A stretch of 64,000 nt of DNA, from NCBI GenBank assembly GCA_041396245.1, contig JAWKYW010000013.1:1-64000 (forward strand), written 5' to 3'. Of the stretch, positions 23,548 through 32,440 are shown piece after piece. The stretch is from Desulfobacillus sp041396245. Its GTDB lineage: Bacteria > Pseudomonadota > Gammaproteobacteria > Burkholderiales > Rhodocyclaceae. Every line of letters starts with the position of its first letter. Positions within the stretch are counted from its first letter, which is position 1. The position numbers were made by a program, and so were the translations under genes. The notes under the pieces were generated by a model, which ran no database searches, had not been told where the DNA came from, and worked only from the letters and a program-made list of their open reading frames with translations.

Positions 23548-24843
23548 ATGAGATACCTGTTCGTCGGGCTGCTCGGCTTGTTCGCCGGCCTTGCCCAGGC
23601 CGGCCCCGGGATCGAGCACTGGACCGCGCCTTCCGGCGCGCGCGTGTTCTTCATCGAGAGCCGCGTCGTGCCGATCGTCGACGTGCAGATCGACTTCGCC
23701 GCCGGCGGCGCTTACGTCCCGGAGGCACCCGAGGGCAAGGCCGGCGTGGCCGGCCTCACGCGCAGCCTGATGGAAATGGGCGCGGGCGAGCTCGACGAGG
23801 AGCAGATCGCCGAGCGCCTGGCCGACAGTGCGGCCATGCTGGGCGGCGGCGCCGACCAGGACCGCGCCAGCGTCAGCCTGCGCACGCTCTCCTCGCCGCG
23901 CGAGCGCGAGGCGGCGCTGGCGCTGATGCAACTGGTCCTGCAAAAGCCGACCTTCCCCGCCGCCGCGCTGGAGCGCGAGAAGGCGCGCGTCATCGCCGGC
24001 ATTCGCGAGGCCGACACGCGCCCGGGCAGCATCGCCGCCAAGCGCTTCGCCGCCGCGCTCTACCCTGCCCATCCTTATGGGCGCGTGCCGACGGCGGAGA
24101 GCGTGGAGAAGATCGTGCGCGAGGACCTGGTGGCTTTCTATCGGGCGAATTACGGCGCCCGCCGCGCCGTCGTCTCCATCATCGGCGACCTCTCGCGCGG
24201 CGAGGCCGAGGCCATCGCCCAGCGACTGACGGCGGACCTTCCCGAGGCGCCGGGGAAAGTCAGCCTCCCGGAGGCGGCGCTGCCGGCGAGGGACACCGTG
24301 CGCGTCGAGCATCCGGCGCAGCAGGCGCACATCCGCATGGGCCTGCCGACGCTGCGGCGCGGCGACCCCGACACCTTCCCGCTGCTGGTCGGCAACTATG
24401 TCCTGGGCGGCGGCGGCTTTGTCTCGCGGCTCATGAAGGAGGTGCGCGAGAAGCGCGGCTATGCCTACAGCGTCTACAGCTACTTCCAGCCGCAGCGCGA
24501 ACGGGGCCCGTTCCAGATCGGCCTGCAGACCAAGCGCGAACAGGCGCAGGACGCGCTCAAGGTGGTCGAGCAGGTACTGGACGGGTTCCTCGCGGACGGA
24601 CCGGGCGAAGAGGAACTGAAGGCGGCCAAGCGCAACCTGGCCGGCGGTTTTCCGCTGCGCATCGACAGCAACCGCAAGCTGCTCGAGTATCTCTCGGTGA
24701 TCGGTTTCTACGGGCTGCCGACGACCTACCTCGACGACTTCCCGCGCAAGGTCGAGGCGGTCACCGCCGCCGACATCCGGGCCGCGTTCCGCAAGCACGT
24801 CCGGCCGGAACACATGGTGACCGTCATCGTGGCAGGAGAGTGA
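23548..24843 (+). CDS. M16-family peptidase-like protein (non-catalytic member of a pair)
   Basis: A 431-residue protein with a signal peptide (MRYLFVGLLGLFAGLAQA). The M16 fold is recognisable, but the zinc motif position reads GLTRSLMEMG without His, so it is the regulatory/chaperone-like half of the heterodimer. The R-Y pair of the second domain, EVREKRGYAYSVYS, is present, as expected for this subunit. I use the ATG at 23548, preceded by GGGAG at 5 bases; an in-frame ATG at 23536 is also possible. The stop overlaps the GTG start of rsmD. An AAAGTCAG motif copy lies within it at 24256. Confidence 0.9.
   Translation: MRYLFVGLLGLFAGLAQAGPGIEHWTAPSGARVFFIESRVVPIVDVQIDFAAGGAYVPEAPEGKAGVAGLTRSLMEMGAGELDEEQIAERLADSAAMLGGGADQDRASVSLRTLSSPREREAALALMQLVLQKPTFPAAALEREKARVIAGIREADTRPGSIAAKRFAAALYPAHPYGRVPTAESVEKIVREDLVAFYRANYGARRAVVSIIGDLSRGEAEAIAQRLTADLPEAPGKVSLPEAALPARDTVRVEHPAQQAHIRMGLPTLRRGDPDTFPLLVGNYVLGGGGFVSRLMKEVREKRGYAYSVYSYFQPQRERGPFQIGLQTKREQAQDALKVVEQVLDGFLADGPGEEELKAAKRNLAGGFPLRIDSNRKLLEYLSVIGFYGLPTTYLDDFPRKVEAVTAADIRAAFRKHVRPEHMVTVIVAGE
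24256..24278 (+). repeat. dispersed AAAGTCAG motif, copy in the second M16 gene
   Basis: AAAGTCAG followed by CCTCCCGGAGGCGGC, in the codon frame AAA GTC AGC. Confidence 0.55.
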
Positions 24844-25379
24844 GCCGCATTCGCATCGTCGGTGGCGAGTGGCGGCGCCGCTTCATCGGTTTCCATGCCG
24901 CACCCGGCCTGCGCCCGACACCGGATGCGGTGCGCGAAACCCTGTTCAACTGGCTGGGCCAGGACCTGTCGGGGCTCGCCTGCCTCGACCTCTTCGCCGG
25001 CAGCGGCGTGCTCGGCTTCGAGGCGGCTTCGCGCGGCGCTGCCCACGTTACCCTGGTCGAACGCGATGCGCGCACCTTCGCCGCGCTGAGGGATAATGCA
25101 GCCGTCCTCGGCGGCGACCGGCTGGAGCCGGTGCGCGCGGATGCGGTAAAATTCCTTGCCCGCGCGGTGCGGCGCTATGACCTGCTGTTTCTCGACCCCC
25201 CCTATCGCGAGGGCTGGATCGAGCGCGTCGCGCCCCGGCTCGACGCGGTGCTGGCCCGGGATGCGCGCATCTATGCCGAGGCGGAATGCCCGCTGACGCG
25301 CATCGGGGAATGGCAGGCGGTGCGCAGCGGGCAGGCGGGGCAGGTTTATTACCAATTGCTGGAGCGGGGGCAAACATGA
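24840..25379 (+). CDS. rsmD: 16S rRNA (guanine966-N2)-methyltransferase RsmD
   Basis: Methylates G966 of 16S rRNA. The 179-residue protein has the SAM-binding motif LDLFAGSGVLGFEAASRGA near residue 43 and the catalytic LFLDPPY motif; the N-terminal RIVGGEWRRRFIGFHAAPGLRPT is the family opening. It starts with GTG overlapping the M16 stop (GTGA) and its stop overlaps the coaD start (ATGA). The rsmD-coaD-ferredoxin order is typical. Confidence 0.95.
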   Translation: MSRIRIVGGEWRRRFIGFHAAPGLRPTPDAVRETLFNWLGQDLSGLACLDLFAGSGVLGFEAASRGAAHVTLVERDARTFAALRDNAAVLGGDRLEPVRADAVKFLARAVRRYDLLFLDPPYREGWIERVAPRLDAVLARDARIYAEAECPLTRIGEWQAVRSGQAGQVYYQLLERGQT

Positions 25380-25864
25380 GCGATGGCGTCGCCATCTACC
25401 CGGGTACGTTCGATCCCCTCACCCTGGGGCACGAGGATCTGGTGCGGCGCGCTTCGCGCCTGTTCCAGGAGGTCGTGGTGGCGGTGGCCGACAGTCGCAG
25501 CAAGCGCCCCTTCTTCACCCTGGAGGAGCGCGTCGCCATGGCGCGCGAACTGCTGGCGCCCTATCCCAACGTGCGCATCGAGGGCTTCGACGGCCTGCTC
25601 ATGGATTTCCTGCGCAGCCAGAACGCACGCATCATCCTGAGGGGACTGCGCGCCGTGTCCGACTTCGAGTACGAGTTCCAGATGGCCGGCATGAACCGCA
25701 GCCTGAATCCGGATGTCGAGACGGTGTTCCTGACACCGGCCGAGAAGTACCAGTTCATTTCCGCCACCATGGTGCGCGAGATCGCCACCCTCGGCGGCGA
25801 CGTGGGCAAGTTCGTGCAGCCGCGCGTGCACGAGCGGCTCAAGCAGAGGATTTCAAGCAAGTGA
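25376..25864 (+). CDS. coaD: phosphopantetheine adenylyltransferase CoaD
   Basis: Fourth step of CoA synthesis from pantothenate. The 162-residue nucleotidyltransferase has the T/HxGH motif TFDPLTLGHEDL near residue 11 and the C-terminal ISATMVRE (usually ISSTxVRE). The substrate loop ILRGLRAVSDFEYEFQMAGMNR is complete. The ATG overlaps the rsmD stop; it lies 10 bp before the ferredoxin gene. coaX and coaE, two other CoA genes, are elsewhere in the window. Confidence 0.97.
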   Translation: MSDGVAIYPGTFDPLTLGHEDLVRRASRLFQEVVVAVADSRSKRPFFTLEERVAMARELLAPYPNVRIEGFDGLLMDFLRSQNARIILRGLRAVSDFEYEFQMAGMNRSLNPDVETVFLTPAEKYQFISATMVREIATLGGDVGKFVQPRVHERLKQRISSK

Positions 25865-25874
25865 GGAAAGCAAG

Positions 25875-26126
25875 ATGGCCTTGATGATCACCGACGAATG
25901 CATCAACTGCGACGTGTGCGAGCCCGAGTGCCCGAACAGCGCGATCTCGCAGGGCGAGGAAATCTACGAGATCGACCCGAACAAGTGCACCGAGTGCGTC
26001 GGCCACTTCGATACGCCGCAGTGCATCGAGGTGTGCCCGGTGGATTGCATCGTTCCCGATCCGAACCACGTCGAGGACAAGGACCGGCTGCAGCAGAAAT
26101 TCCTCAAGCTGACCGCCGCCAAGTAA
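25875..26126 (+). CDS. 2[4Fe-4S] ferredoxin (YfhL family)
   Basis: An 83-residue cytoplasmic electron carrier. Two cluster motifs are seen: C9, C12, C15, C19 (CINCDVCEPECP) and C38, C41, C50, C54 with the characteristic eight-residue insert between the second and third cysteines (CTECVGHFDTPQCIEVCP). An extra C58 follows. This spacing and the C-terminal helix (EDKDRLQQKFLKL) are the marks of the YfhL/FdxA-like group. A good ribosome-binding site (GAGGAAAG) precedes the ATG. Confidence 0.95.
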   Translation: MALMITDECINCDVCEPECPNSAISQGEEIYEIDPNKCTECVGHFDTPQCIEVCPVDCIVPDPNHVEDKDRLQQKFLKLTAAK

Positions 26127-26132
26127 GCCGCC

Positions 26133-26155
26133 CGGTCCGGCCCGCGGCCGGACCG
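26133..26155. terminator. hairpin between the convergent ferredoxin and GTPase genes
   Basis: A perfect 10-bp stem CGGTCCGGCC / GGCCGGACCG with a CGC loop fills the 34-bp gap between the two stop codons. There is no T tract. Confidence 0.45.
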
Positions 26156-26160
26156 CCCCC

Positions 26161-28119
26161 TCAGGCCGCCCGGGACAGGGCGGCGTCTTCCCGCGCCTCG
26201 GCGTGCAGCGTCGCGCGCAGGGCCGTCGCGAGGCCTTCGAGTTCCGCCAGCTGCGTTTCCAGCGCCGCCTGCATTTGCGCCAGTTCGCGCACACGGTCCT
26301 CCAGCGTGTCGGTGGCCTGGTGGATGCGCTTGACGCTCTCCAGCCGGCGCTTGAGCTGCAGCTGGTATTCGCGCACCTGGGTCTCCAGCGGCGCCATGAC
26401 GGCGCGCAGCCAGTGGTCGACGTCCCGGTTGATCAGTTCGAAGGTGCGCCGCACCTGGATCGCCACCGTTTCGAAGAAGCGCTGCGTCAGGCCGCGCTTG
26501 GCGTGCGTCATCATGTTGAGCAGGGTGTTGAAGTGGGCATTGAAGCCCGCTTCGAGGCGGTCGATTTCCTTCTCGTGGCGCAGCAGGGAGAAGGGCGCCG
26601 GCGCCGCCAGCTTCATGCCGTGCTCGGTCGAGAAGCGGCCGTACATCGCCTCCATCATCCGGGTGATCTCGGCGATTTCGCCGGCCGATTTGCCCAGGTT
26701 GTCGCGTACATGGCGGAAGAACGCCTTCATCGCGTCGCGCAGGTTCTTGGTGAACCGCGCCTCCAGCATGGCTTCCCGCGTCCGGCGGGTCTCGTCGCGC
26801 AGCGCGTCCATGCCGAGGTGCGAGTAGAGGTTGTTGGTGAGCTGGGAGAACACGCTGCGCACCGCATAGTAGCGCTGCAGCCCCTTTTCGAATTCGTCCT
26901 TCTCGCTTTTCACCTTGCGCATCATGTACTCGATGACGCTCTGGTTCTTGCCGCGCAGCTCAGACAGTTCGGCAAGCTGCTCGGCGACGCCGCCGCGGCG
27001 CGTTTCCAGCAGGGCGCGGGTGCGGGCGATCAGGTCCGCCGCCTCGCTCTCGGTGTTGTCGCAGACGATGTCCTGCTTGGCCGGGATCAGCTCGGCGGTG
27101 AGAGCCCGCTCCAGCGCCAGCAGGCGGCTTTTCGCCAGCAGGGCGTCGTCGCGACTGATCTTGGCGAGCAGACCCTTCTGCGCCGAGACCGGATAGACGT
27201 GGCCGGCATCCAGTCCGAGGATCTCCGCGGTGGTCGCCGCCTGGCGCGCGATCTCGGCATCGATCTCCGCTTCGCTGCGGATGCCGTCCCAGAGGCCGTC
27301 GATCTTGTTGAGTACGGCGAGGCGGCCCTTCTGGCGGGTGCGCGCGCCGTTGACGTGGTCGCGCCACACCGCCAGGTCGGACTGGGTCACGCCGGTGTCG
27401 GCGGCGAGAATGAAGAGGACGGCGTGCGCATTGGGCAGCTGCGAGAGCGTCAGCTCCGGCTCGGCGCCGATGGCGTTGAGGCCCGGCGTGTCGAGGATCA
27501 CCAGGCCCTGCTCGAGCAGGGGATGGGGGAAATTGATGACGGCGTGGCGCCAGCAGGGAATCTCGACCCGGCCCTCGGCATCCGGCTTGAGGCCGGCCTT
27601 GCCCGCCTCGTCGATGGCGAAGCCGAGGTCTTCCGCAAGCTCCCGGGAGACGTGCTTCTGCTCGCCGACGCGCGCCAGGGCGGCGTGCATGGCTGCGGCC
27701 GAGGCGGTGTCCAGATCGACGACGCGCCATTCCTCCGGGAATCGCTTGAACTCCGTCACGCTGGCGTTGGTCGCGCGCGTCTCGATGGGCAGCAGCTCGA
27801 TCGCTGGCGGCTTGCCGGCCTCGAACAGGAGCTCCGTCGGGCACATGGTGGTACGCCCGGCCGTGGAGGGCAGGATGCGGTTGCCGTAGTCGCCGAAGAA
27901 GATGGCGTTGATCAGCTCCGATTTGCCGCGCGAGAACTCGGCGACGAAGGCGATGATCAGCTTGTCCTCGCGCAGGCGCTCGAGCAGTTGCTGCAGCCGC
28001 AGATCGCTTTGCGCGTCGCCGAGTTCGTTTTCGGCCAGCCAGCCGTGCAGGCCGAGCAGATGCCCGGATACCGCCGAGCGCCACTCGCTGTAGGCGGAAA
28101 AGTGCTGTACTAGCCCCAT
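26161..28119 (-). CDS. dynamin-family large GTPase
   Basis: A 652-residue protein with a dynamin-type G domain: G1 EFSRGKSELIN (K66, S67), G2 threonines in STAGRTTMCPTELLF, G3 DTPG at 210-213 and G4 NKID at 271-274. A long helical stalk-like region with coiled-coil character follows (residues ~350-640, e.g. LKRRLESVKRIHQATDTLED and MQAALETQLAELEG). Bacterial dynamin-like proteins remodel or protect membranes; the exact role here is unknown and no clear membrane helix is visible. It stands alone, convergent with the ferredoxin gene, and starts near the mutM stop region. Similar proteins occur across betaproteobacteria. Confidence 0.85.
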   Translation of the reverse strand: MGLVQHFSAYSEWRSAVSGHLLGLHGWLAENELGDAQSDLRLQQLLERLREDKLIIAFVAEFSRGKSELINAIFFGDYGNRILPSTAGRTTMCPTELLFEAGKPPAIELLPIETRATNASVTEFKRFPEEWRVVDLDTASAAAMHAALARVGEQKHVSRELAEDLGFAIDEAGKAGLKPDAEGRVEIPCWRHAVINFPHPLLEQGLVILDTPGLNAIGAEPELTLSQLPNAHAVLFILAADTGVTQSDLAVWRDHVNGARTRQKGRLAVLNKIDGLWDGIRSEAEIDAEIARQAATTAEILGLDAGHVYPVSAQKGLLAKISRDDALLAKSRLLALERALTAELIPAKQDIVCDNTESEAADLIARTRALLETRRGGVAEQLAELSELRGKNQSVIEYMMRKVKSEKDEFEKGLQRYYAVRSVFSQLTNNLYSHLGMDALRDETRRTREAMLEARFTKNLRDAMKAFFRHVRDNLGKSAGEIAEITRMMEAMYGRFSTEHGMKLAAPAPFSLLRHEKEIDRLEAGFNAHFNTLLNMMTHAKRGLTQRFFETVAIQVRRTFELINRDVDHWLRAVMAPLETQVREYQLQLKRRLESVKRIHQATDTLEDRVRELAQMQAALETQLAELEGLATALRATLHAEAREDAALSRAA

Positions 28120-28207
28120 GGCGACTCCGGAAAGTGCTTGAAAAACGCCAATTTAGCACACATTCCTGCTAAAGCAAGGCAACCCGGAGGCCGGGATCGC
28201 CCGTTCG

Positions 28208-29020
28208 TCAGCGCTGGCAGCGCGGGCAGTAATAGGTGGCGCGCTGACCCTGGCGCAGGGCGCGCACCTTCGCACCGCAGATGCGGCAGGGTTCGCCCTC
28301 GCGGCCATAGACGCAGTGCTGCTGCTGGAACCAGCCGCTGCCGCCGTCGCTGTGGATGAAGTCGCGCAGGGTGCTGCCGCCGGCGGCGAGCGCCGCCTCC
28401 AGTGTGGCCTTGACGGCGGCGGCCAGACGGTCGCAACGCGCCCTGGAGAGCCGGCCGGCCGGGATGCGCGGGTCGATGCCGGCGCGAAACAGGCTCTCCG
28501 AGGCGTAGATGTTGCCGACGCCGACGAGGATATGGCTGTCCATCAGAAAGAGCTTGACCGGCGCCGTGCGTCCACGCGTGGCGGCATGCAGCCAGCCGCC
28601 ATCGAAGGCCTCCGACAGCGGCTCTACCCCGAGCGCCGCGAGCAGGGGGTGGGCTGCGGCCTTGTCTTTCGACCATAGCACGGCGCCGAAGCGGCGCGGG
28701 TCGCGCAGGCGCAGGGCCTCCGTGCCGAAGACGAGGTCGAGGTGGTCGTGCGTGCCCGGCGGCGCGGCGGCGGACACCAGGCGCAGGCTGCCCGACATGC
28801 CGAGATGCACGATCAAAGTGCCGCGTTCGAAGCGGAACAGCAGGTACTTGCCGCGCCGGTCGATGCCGTGCAGGGTCTGGTCGGCGAGCAGGCGGGCAAG
28901 CTGGCGAGGCAGCGGGTAGCGCAGGGCGGTGCGGCGCGCGACGACAGCGGTAACGCTTCGGCCGGCCAGGCCGGGCAGCAGGCCGCGGCGCGTGATTTCG
29001 ACTTCGGGCAGTTCGGGCAT
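28208..29020 (-). CDS. mutM: formamidopyrimidine-DNA glycosylase MutM (Fpg)
   Basis: Excises 8-oxoguanine and related oxidised purines. The 270-residue enzyme begins MPELPEVE, with catalytic P2 and E3, and has LHGIDRRGKYLLF with the conserved lysine, the helix-two-turn-helix, and the C-terminal zinc finger C245, C248, C265, C268 (CRIC...CPRC). The start at 29020 is certain because Pro2 must be N-terminal; the open frame continues far upstream against the TPR gene but is not coding. It is divergent from the TPR lipoprotein gene, 105 bp between starts. Confidence 0.97.
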   Translation of the reverse strand: MPELPEVEITRRGLLPGLAGRSVTAVVARRTALRYPLPRQLARLLADQTLHGIDRRGKYLLFRFERGTLIVHLGMSGSLRLVSAAAPPGTHDHLDLVFGTEALRLRDPRRFGAVLWSKDKAAAHPLLAALGVEPLSEAFDGGWLHAATRGRTAPVKLFLMDSHILVGVGNIYASESLFRAGIDPRIPAGRLSRARCDRLAAAVKATLEAALAAGGSTLRDFIHSDGGSGWFQQQHCVYGREGEPCRICGAKVRALRQGQRATYYCPRCQR

Positions 29021-29125
29021 GGCGAAATAGAGTGAGCGGGAGGGAGCGCGCTTGCCGGGGGTGGCAAAACCCCCTAACATGAGTCGGACGAAATCCATTC
29101 TACGCTGCGCCGTTCCGACCCCGAC

Positions 29126-30859
29126 ATGATCGACTTGACCCGCCCCCTGCTGTATTCCGCCGCGGTTGCCGCGGCGTTCGTGCTCTCGGCCTGTGCCCAG
29201 GCGCCTGTCCAGCCCCCGGCGAAAGCCGTGGGCGAGGCGAAACCGAAGGCGCATGTCGAGCCGCTGCCGAACCAGGAATTGACCGGTCAGATCGTCTATC
29301 AGGCCCTGCTCGCCGAAATCGCCGGCCAGCGCGGCAACCTCGGCCTGTCGGCCTCGGCCTACCTGGACCTGGCCCGTTCGACGCGCGATCCGCGCCTGGC
29401 CAGGCGTGCCGCCGAGATTGCCCTGCACGGCCGCAATCTCGACATGGCCCTGCAGGCGGCAAACCTGTGGGTGGAGATCGACCCCGATTCGTCGCCGGCG
29501 CGCCAGATGATGGCCGGCCTGTTGGTCAGCGCCAATCGCCTCGACGAACTGCAGCCCCATGTCGCCAGGCTGCTGGCGCAGGAAGGAGAGAACCTCGGGG
29601 ACGGGCTGCTGCGCCTGAATCGCCTGTTCGCACGCCATCCGGACAAGAAGGCCGTGCGGGTCATCGTGGAGCAGCTCACCCTGCCCTATGTCGGCATGCC
29701 CGAGGCGCACTTCGCCCGTGCCCAGGCTGCCCTGAATGCCGCCGAGTGGCAGCACGGCATCGCGGAGGCCGACAGGGCGCTCGGCCTGCGGCCCGACTGG
29801 GACATCGCGGTGATGCTCAAGGCGCAGCTGCAGCGCGCCGAATCGCCCGAGGCGGCGATCGAGACCCTGCGCGCCTACCTTGACGGCCATCCGCAGGCGC
29901 GCGAAGTGCGCCTGCAGTACGCGCGCAGCCTGATCGGAGTGCGGCGGTTCCCGCAGGCCCGCGCCGAATTCCAGCGCCTGCTGGGCGACTTCCCCGGCAA
30001 CCTCGACGTGATCTATGCCGTCGCCGTGCTGTCCATGCAGCTCTCGGACTGGGCGACGGCGGAGGAGAATTTCAGGAAACTGCTGGGCAAGGACTTCGTC
30101 GAAATCGATACCGTTCGACTCTACCTCGGCCAGATTGCCGAGGAGCGCAAGCAGTTCGACGAGGCGCTGCGCCGCTATGCCGAAGTGGCGCCGGGCGACC
30201 AGTACCTTGCGGCCCAGCTGCGCATTGCGCAGCTGCTGGCCAGACAGGGCAAGCTCGAGGCCGGCCGCCGCCACCTGCGGGAGGTGCGCACCGAGGGCGA
30301 GGCCGAGCGGCTCCAGTTGCTGCTGGCCGAAAGTCAGCTTCTGCGGGACGCCGGCATGACGGAAGAGGCCTACGCCCTTCTCGCCGAAGGCCTCGCCGCG
30401 CAGCCGGAACAGCCGGAACTGCTCTACGAATCCGCGCTGCTGGCGGAGAAGCTCGGCCGCCACGACGAGATGGAGACCGGCCTGCGCAAGCTCATCGGCA
30501 TCAAGCCGGATCATGCCCACGCCCATAACGCGCTCGGCTACTCCTTTGCCGACCGCAACGAGCGGCTGGACGAAGCGGAGGCGCTGATCGCCAAGGCCCT
30601 GCAGCTGTCGCCCGACGACCCCTTCATCATCGACAGCATGGGCTGGGTGCGCTATCGCAAGGGTGACAGCGCCGGCGCGCTGACCCACCTGCAGCGTGCC
30701 TACGCGATCCGGCCCGATCCGGAAATTGCCGCCCATCTCGGCGAGGTGCTGTGGGCGCTCGGCCGCCGCGACGAGGCCAAGAGGACTTGGCAGGACGCGG
30801 CGAAGGCCCATCCCGGCAACGCGGTTCTCGCCGACGTCATCAAACGTTTCGTGCCCTGA
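29126..30859 (+). CDS. TPR-repeat lipoprotein
   Basis: A 577-residue predicted lipoprotein (lipobox LSAC, C23) composed mostly of tetratricopeptide-like helical repeats, for example the C-terminal block HAHNALGYSFADRNERLDEA followed by DSMGWVRYRKGDSAGALTHL, which are canonical TPR pairs. Proteins of this type precede lolB-ispE in most betaproteobacteria; the role may be outer-membrane assembly or scaffolding but is not established. TGA overlaps the lolB start (TGATG). A copy of the AAAGTCAG motif is at 30330. Confidence 0.88.
   Translation: MIDLTRPLLYSAAVAAAFVLSACAQAPVQPPAKAVGEAKPKAHVEPLPNQELTGQIVYQALLAEIAGQRGNLGLSASAYLDLARSTRDPRLARRAAEIALHGRNLDMALQAANLWVEIDPDSSPARQMMAGLLVSANRLDELQPHVARLLAQEGENLGDGLLRLNRLFARHPDKKAVRVIVEQLTLPYVGMPEAHFARAQAALNAAEWQHGIAEADRALGLRPDWDIAVMLKAQLQRAESPEAAIETLRAYLDGHPQAREVRLQYARSLIGVRRFPQARAEFQRLLGDFPGNLDVIYAVAVLSMQLSDWATAEENFRKLLGKDFVEIDTVRLYLGQIAEERKQFDEALRRYAEVAPGDQYLAAQLRIAQLLARQGKLEAGRRHLREVRTEGEAERLQLLLAESQLLRDAGMTEEAYALLAEGLAAQPEQPELLYESALLAEKLGRHDEMETGLRKLIGIKPDHAHAHNALGYSFADRNERLDEAEALIAKALQLSPDDPFIIDSMGWVRYRKGDSAGALTHLQRAYAIRPDPEIAAHLGEVLWALGRRDEAKRTWQDAAKAHPGNAVLADVIKRFVP
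30330..30352 (+). repeat. dispersed AAAGTCAG motif, copy in the TPR gene
   Basis: AAAGTCAG followed by CTTCTGCGGGACGCC. Confidence 0.5.
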
Positions 30860-31422
30860 TGGCGCGTCTTTTCCTGGCACTCCTGGCCGTGCTGGCATCC
30901 GGCTGCGCCCTGCTGGAGCCGGCGCAGCCGCTGTCGCGGCCCGCGCGCGAGGCGATCGTGTCCTTTCACATCGAGGGAAGGATTGCCGTGCGCCGCGCGG
31001 ACGAGCGCTTTTCCGCCGGCATCGACTGGCGCCACGACGCCCAGTCCGACGAGATCGTCGTCAGCGGACCGCTCGGCCAGGGGCTTGCCCGCCTGACCGC
31101 CGGCGGCGGTTCTGCGCTGCTGGAAACCGCCGACCGCAAGCGTTACCTCGCCGCCGACCTGGATGCCCTGTCCGAACAGGTGTTCGGCGTCCGCCTGCCG
31201 GTTTCCGGGCTGGGGCGCTGGGTGCTCGGGCGCTCCGCCTTCGGCGGGGCCGCCAGTGTGGATGCGGCCGGCCGACTGACGGGACTTTCCGAGCAGGGCT
31301 GGATGATCGAATACCTGCGCTACGAGAGCAACGCACCCGACGCCCTGCCGGAACTGCTGCAAGCCCGGCGCGAGGACGTCGAGGTGAGGCTGGTCATCGA
31401 CAACTGGGCCGTGGCGAGATGA
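30859..31422 (+). CDS. lolB: outer-membrane lipoprotein receptor LolB
   Basis: Accepts lipoproteins from LolA and inserts them into the outer membrane. The 187-residue precursor has a lipobox ASGC (C16), then an 11-stranded half-barrel type sequence with FHIEGRIAVRRADERFSAGIDWRHD and the C-terminal WMIEYLRYESN. Low sequence conservation is normal for LolB; position between the TPR gene and ispE supports it strongly. Both ends overlap neighbours (TGATG upstream, ATGA downstream). Confidence 0.9.
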   Translation: MARLFLALLAVLASGCALLEPAQPLSRPAREAIVSFHIEGRIAVRRADERFSAGIDWRHDAQSDEIVVSGPLGQGLARLTAGGGSALLETADRKRYLAADLDALSEQVFGVRLPVSGLGRWVLGRSAFGGAASVDAAGRLTGLSEQGWMIEYLRYESNAPDALPELLQARREDVEVRLVIDNWAVAR

Positions 31423-32285
31423 CGGGCTGGGACGACCGTTATCCGGCGCCGGCCAAGCTCAATCTTTTTCTCCATGTCATCGGCCGCCGCGCCGACGGTT
31501 ACCATCTGCTGCAGTCCTTGTTCCGCCTGGTCGACCGCGGCGACGTGCTGCGCTTCGGCCGTCGCGCCGACGGCCGCATCCTGCGCACCCGTCCGGTCGA
31601 GGGCGTGCCCGAGGACAACGATCTGTGCCTGCGTGCGGCACGGCTCCTGCAGGAAGCGTCGAACTGCCGACTGGGCGTCGAGATTACGCTGGAGAAGCGG
31701 TTGCCGCTGGGCGGCGGACTGGGCGGCGGCAGCTCGGATGCAGCCACCGTGCTGCTGGCGCTGAACCGCCTGTGGGAACTGGACTGGCCACGCGAGCGCC
31801 TGCTGGCGCTGGGGCTGCGGCTGGGTGCCGACGTGCCCTTTTTCGTCTACGGCCAAAGCGCCTTCGTCGAGGGGGTCGGCGAGCGCTTCCAGGCGTTCGC
31901 CCTGCCACCGGCCTGGTACCTCGTCATCGAGCCGCCGGCACGCGTGCCGACCGCCGAAATCTTCGCCGCGCCGAATTTGACACGGGATACGAAAGCCATC
32001 AAAATGGCGGACTTTTCAGCGGGTTGGGGTGCGGGACGGGGCAGTTTGCCCGGCCGAAACGATCTCGAACCCGTCGTGTGCGGGCGCTACCCGGCGGTGG
32101 CGCGGGCGCTGGCCTGGCTCGGGCAGCATGCCGAAGCGCGCATGACCGGTTCCGGGGCCTGCGTTTTCGCCTCCTTTGCCGCCGAGCAGGACGCGCGTGC
32201 CGTGCTGGCGCGGATGCCGGAAGACATGGTCGGCTGGATAGCGCGAGGCTTGGACGAACACCCCCTGCGGGCACTCGCTGACTGA
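31419..32285 (+). CDS. ispE: 4-diphosphocytidyl-2-C-methyl-D-erythritol kinase IspE
   Basis: Fourth step of the MEP pathway of isoprenoid synthesis. The 288-residue GHMP kinase has YPAPAKLNLFLHVIGRRADGYH at the N-terminus (conserved Lys and Asn), the ATP loop LPLGGGLGGGSSDAA at ~96-109, GADVPFFVYGQSAFVEGVGE with the catalytic aspartate, and the C-terminal MTGSGACVFASF. The ATG overlaps the lolB stop. The next feature, tRNA-Gln, begins 6 bp after the stop, as in many betaproteobacteria. Confidence 0.96.
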   Translation: MTGWDDRYPAPAKLNLFLHVIGRRADGYHLLQSLFRLVDRGDVLRFGRRADGRILRTRPVEGVPEDNDLCLRAARLLQEASNCRLGVEITLEKRLPLGGGLGGGSSDAATVLLALNRLWELDWPRERLLALGLRLGADVPFFVYGQSAFVEGVGERFQAFALPPAWYLVIEPPARVPTAEIFAAPNLTRDTKAIKMADFSAGWGAGRGSLPGRNDLEPVVCGRYPAVARALAWLGQHAEARMTGSGACVFASFAAEQDARAVLARMPEDMVGWIARGLDEHPLRALAD

Positions 32286-32291
32286 GACTCT

Positions 32292-32368
32292 TGGGGAGTC
32301 GCCAAGTTGGTTAAGGCACCGGATTTTGATTCCGGCATGCGAAGGTTCGAATCCTTCCTCCCCAGCCA
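32292..32368 (+). tRNA. tRNA-Gln (anticodon TTG)
   Basis: A full cloverleaf of 77 bases including an encoded CCA. Acceptor arms are TGGGGAG and CTCCCCA with discriminator G. The anticodon stem is CCGGA/TCCGG with loop TTTTGAT, giving anticodon TTG. The T arm carries GGTTCGAATCC. The ispE-tRNA-Gln-prs order is typical for the class. Confidence 0.97.
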
Positions 32369-32378
32369 ATATCTAGAA

Positions 32379-32405
32379 TGCGGGCAGGTGAATCACCTGC
32401 CCGCA
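32379..32405 (+). terminator. strong hairpin between tRNA-Gln and prs
   Basis: A perfect 12-bp stem TGCGGGCAGGTG / CACCTGCCCGCA with an AAT loop, starting 10 bp after the tRNA 3' end. The following TCGTTTGC is only weakly T-rich, so it may stop some transcripts or mark an RNA-processing site. Confidence 0.5.
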
Positions 32406-32440
32406 TCGTTTGCAAGAACGGAACCGCGCCAGAGGCACGC

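Noticed and set aside
23548..24843. The second M16 protein as a damaged peptidase
   Set aside because: Loss of the zinc motif in one partner is normal for bacterial M16 heterodimers.
28208..30898. An 896-codon frame ending in mutM
   Set aside because: MutM needs Pro2 at the mature N-terminus, so translation starts at 29020. The upstream part is antisense to the TPR gene.
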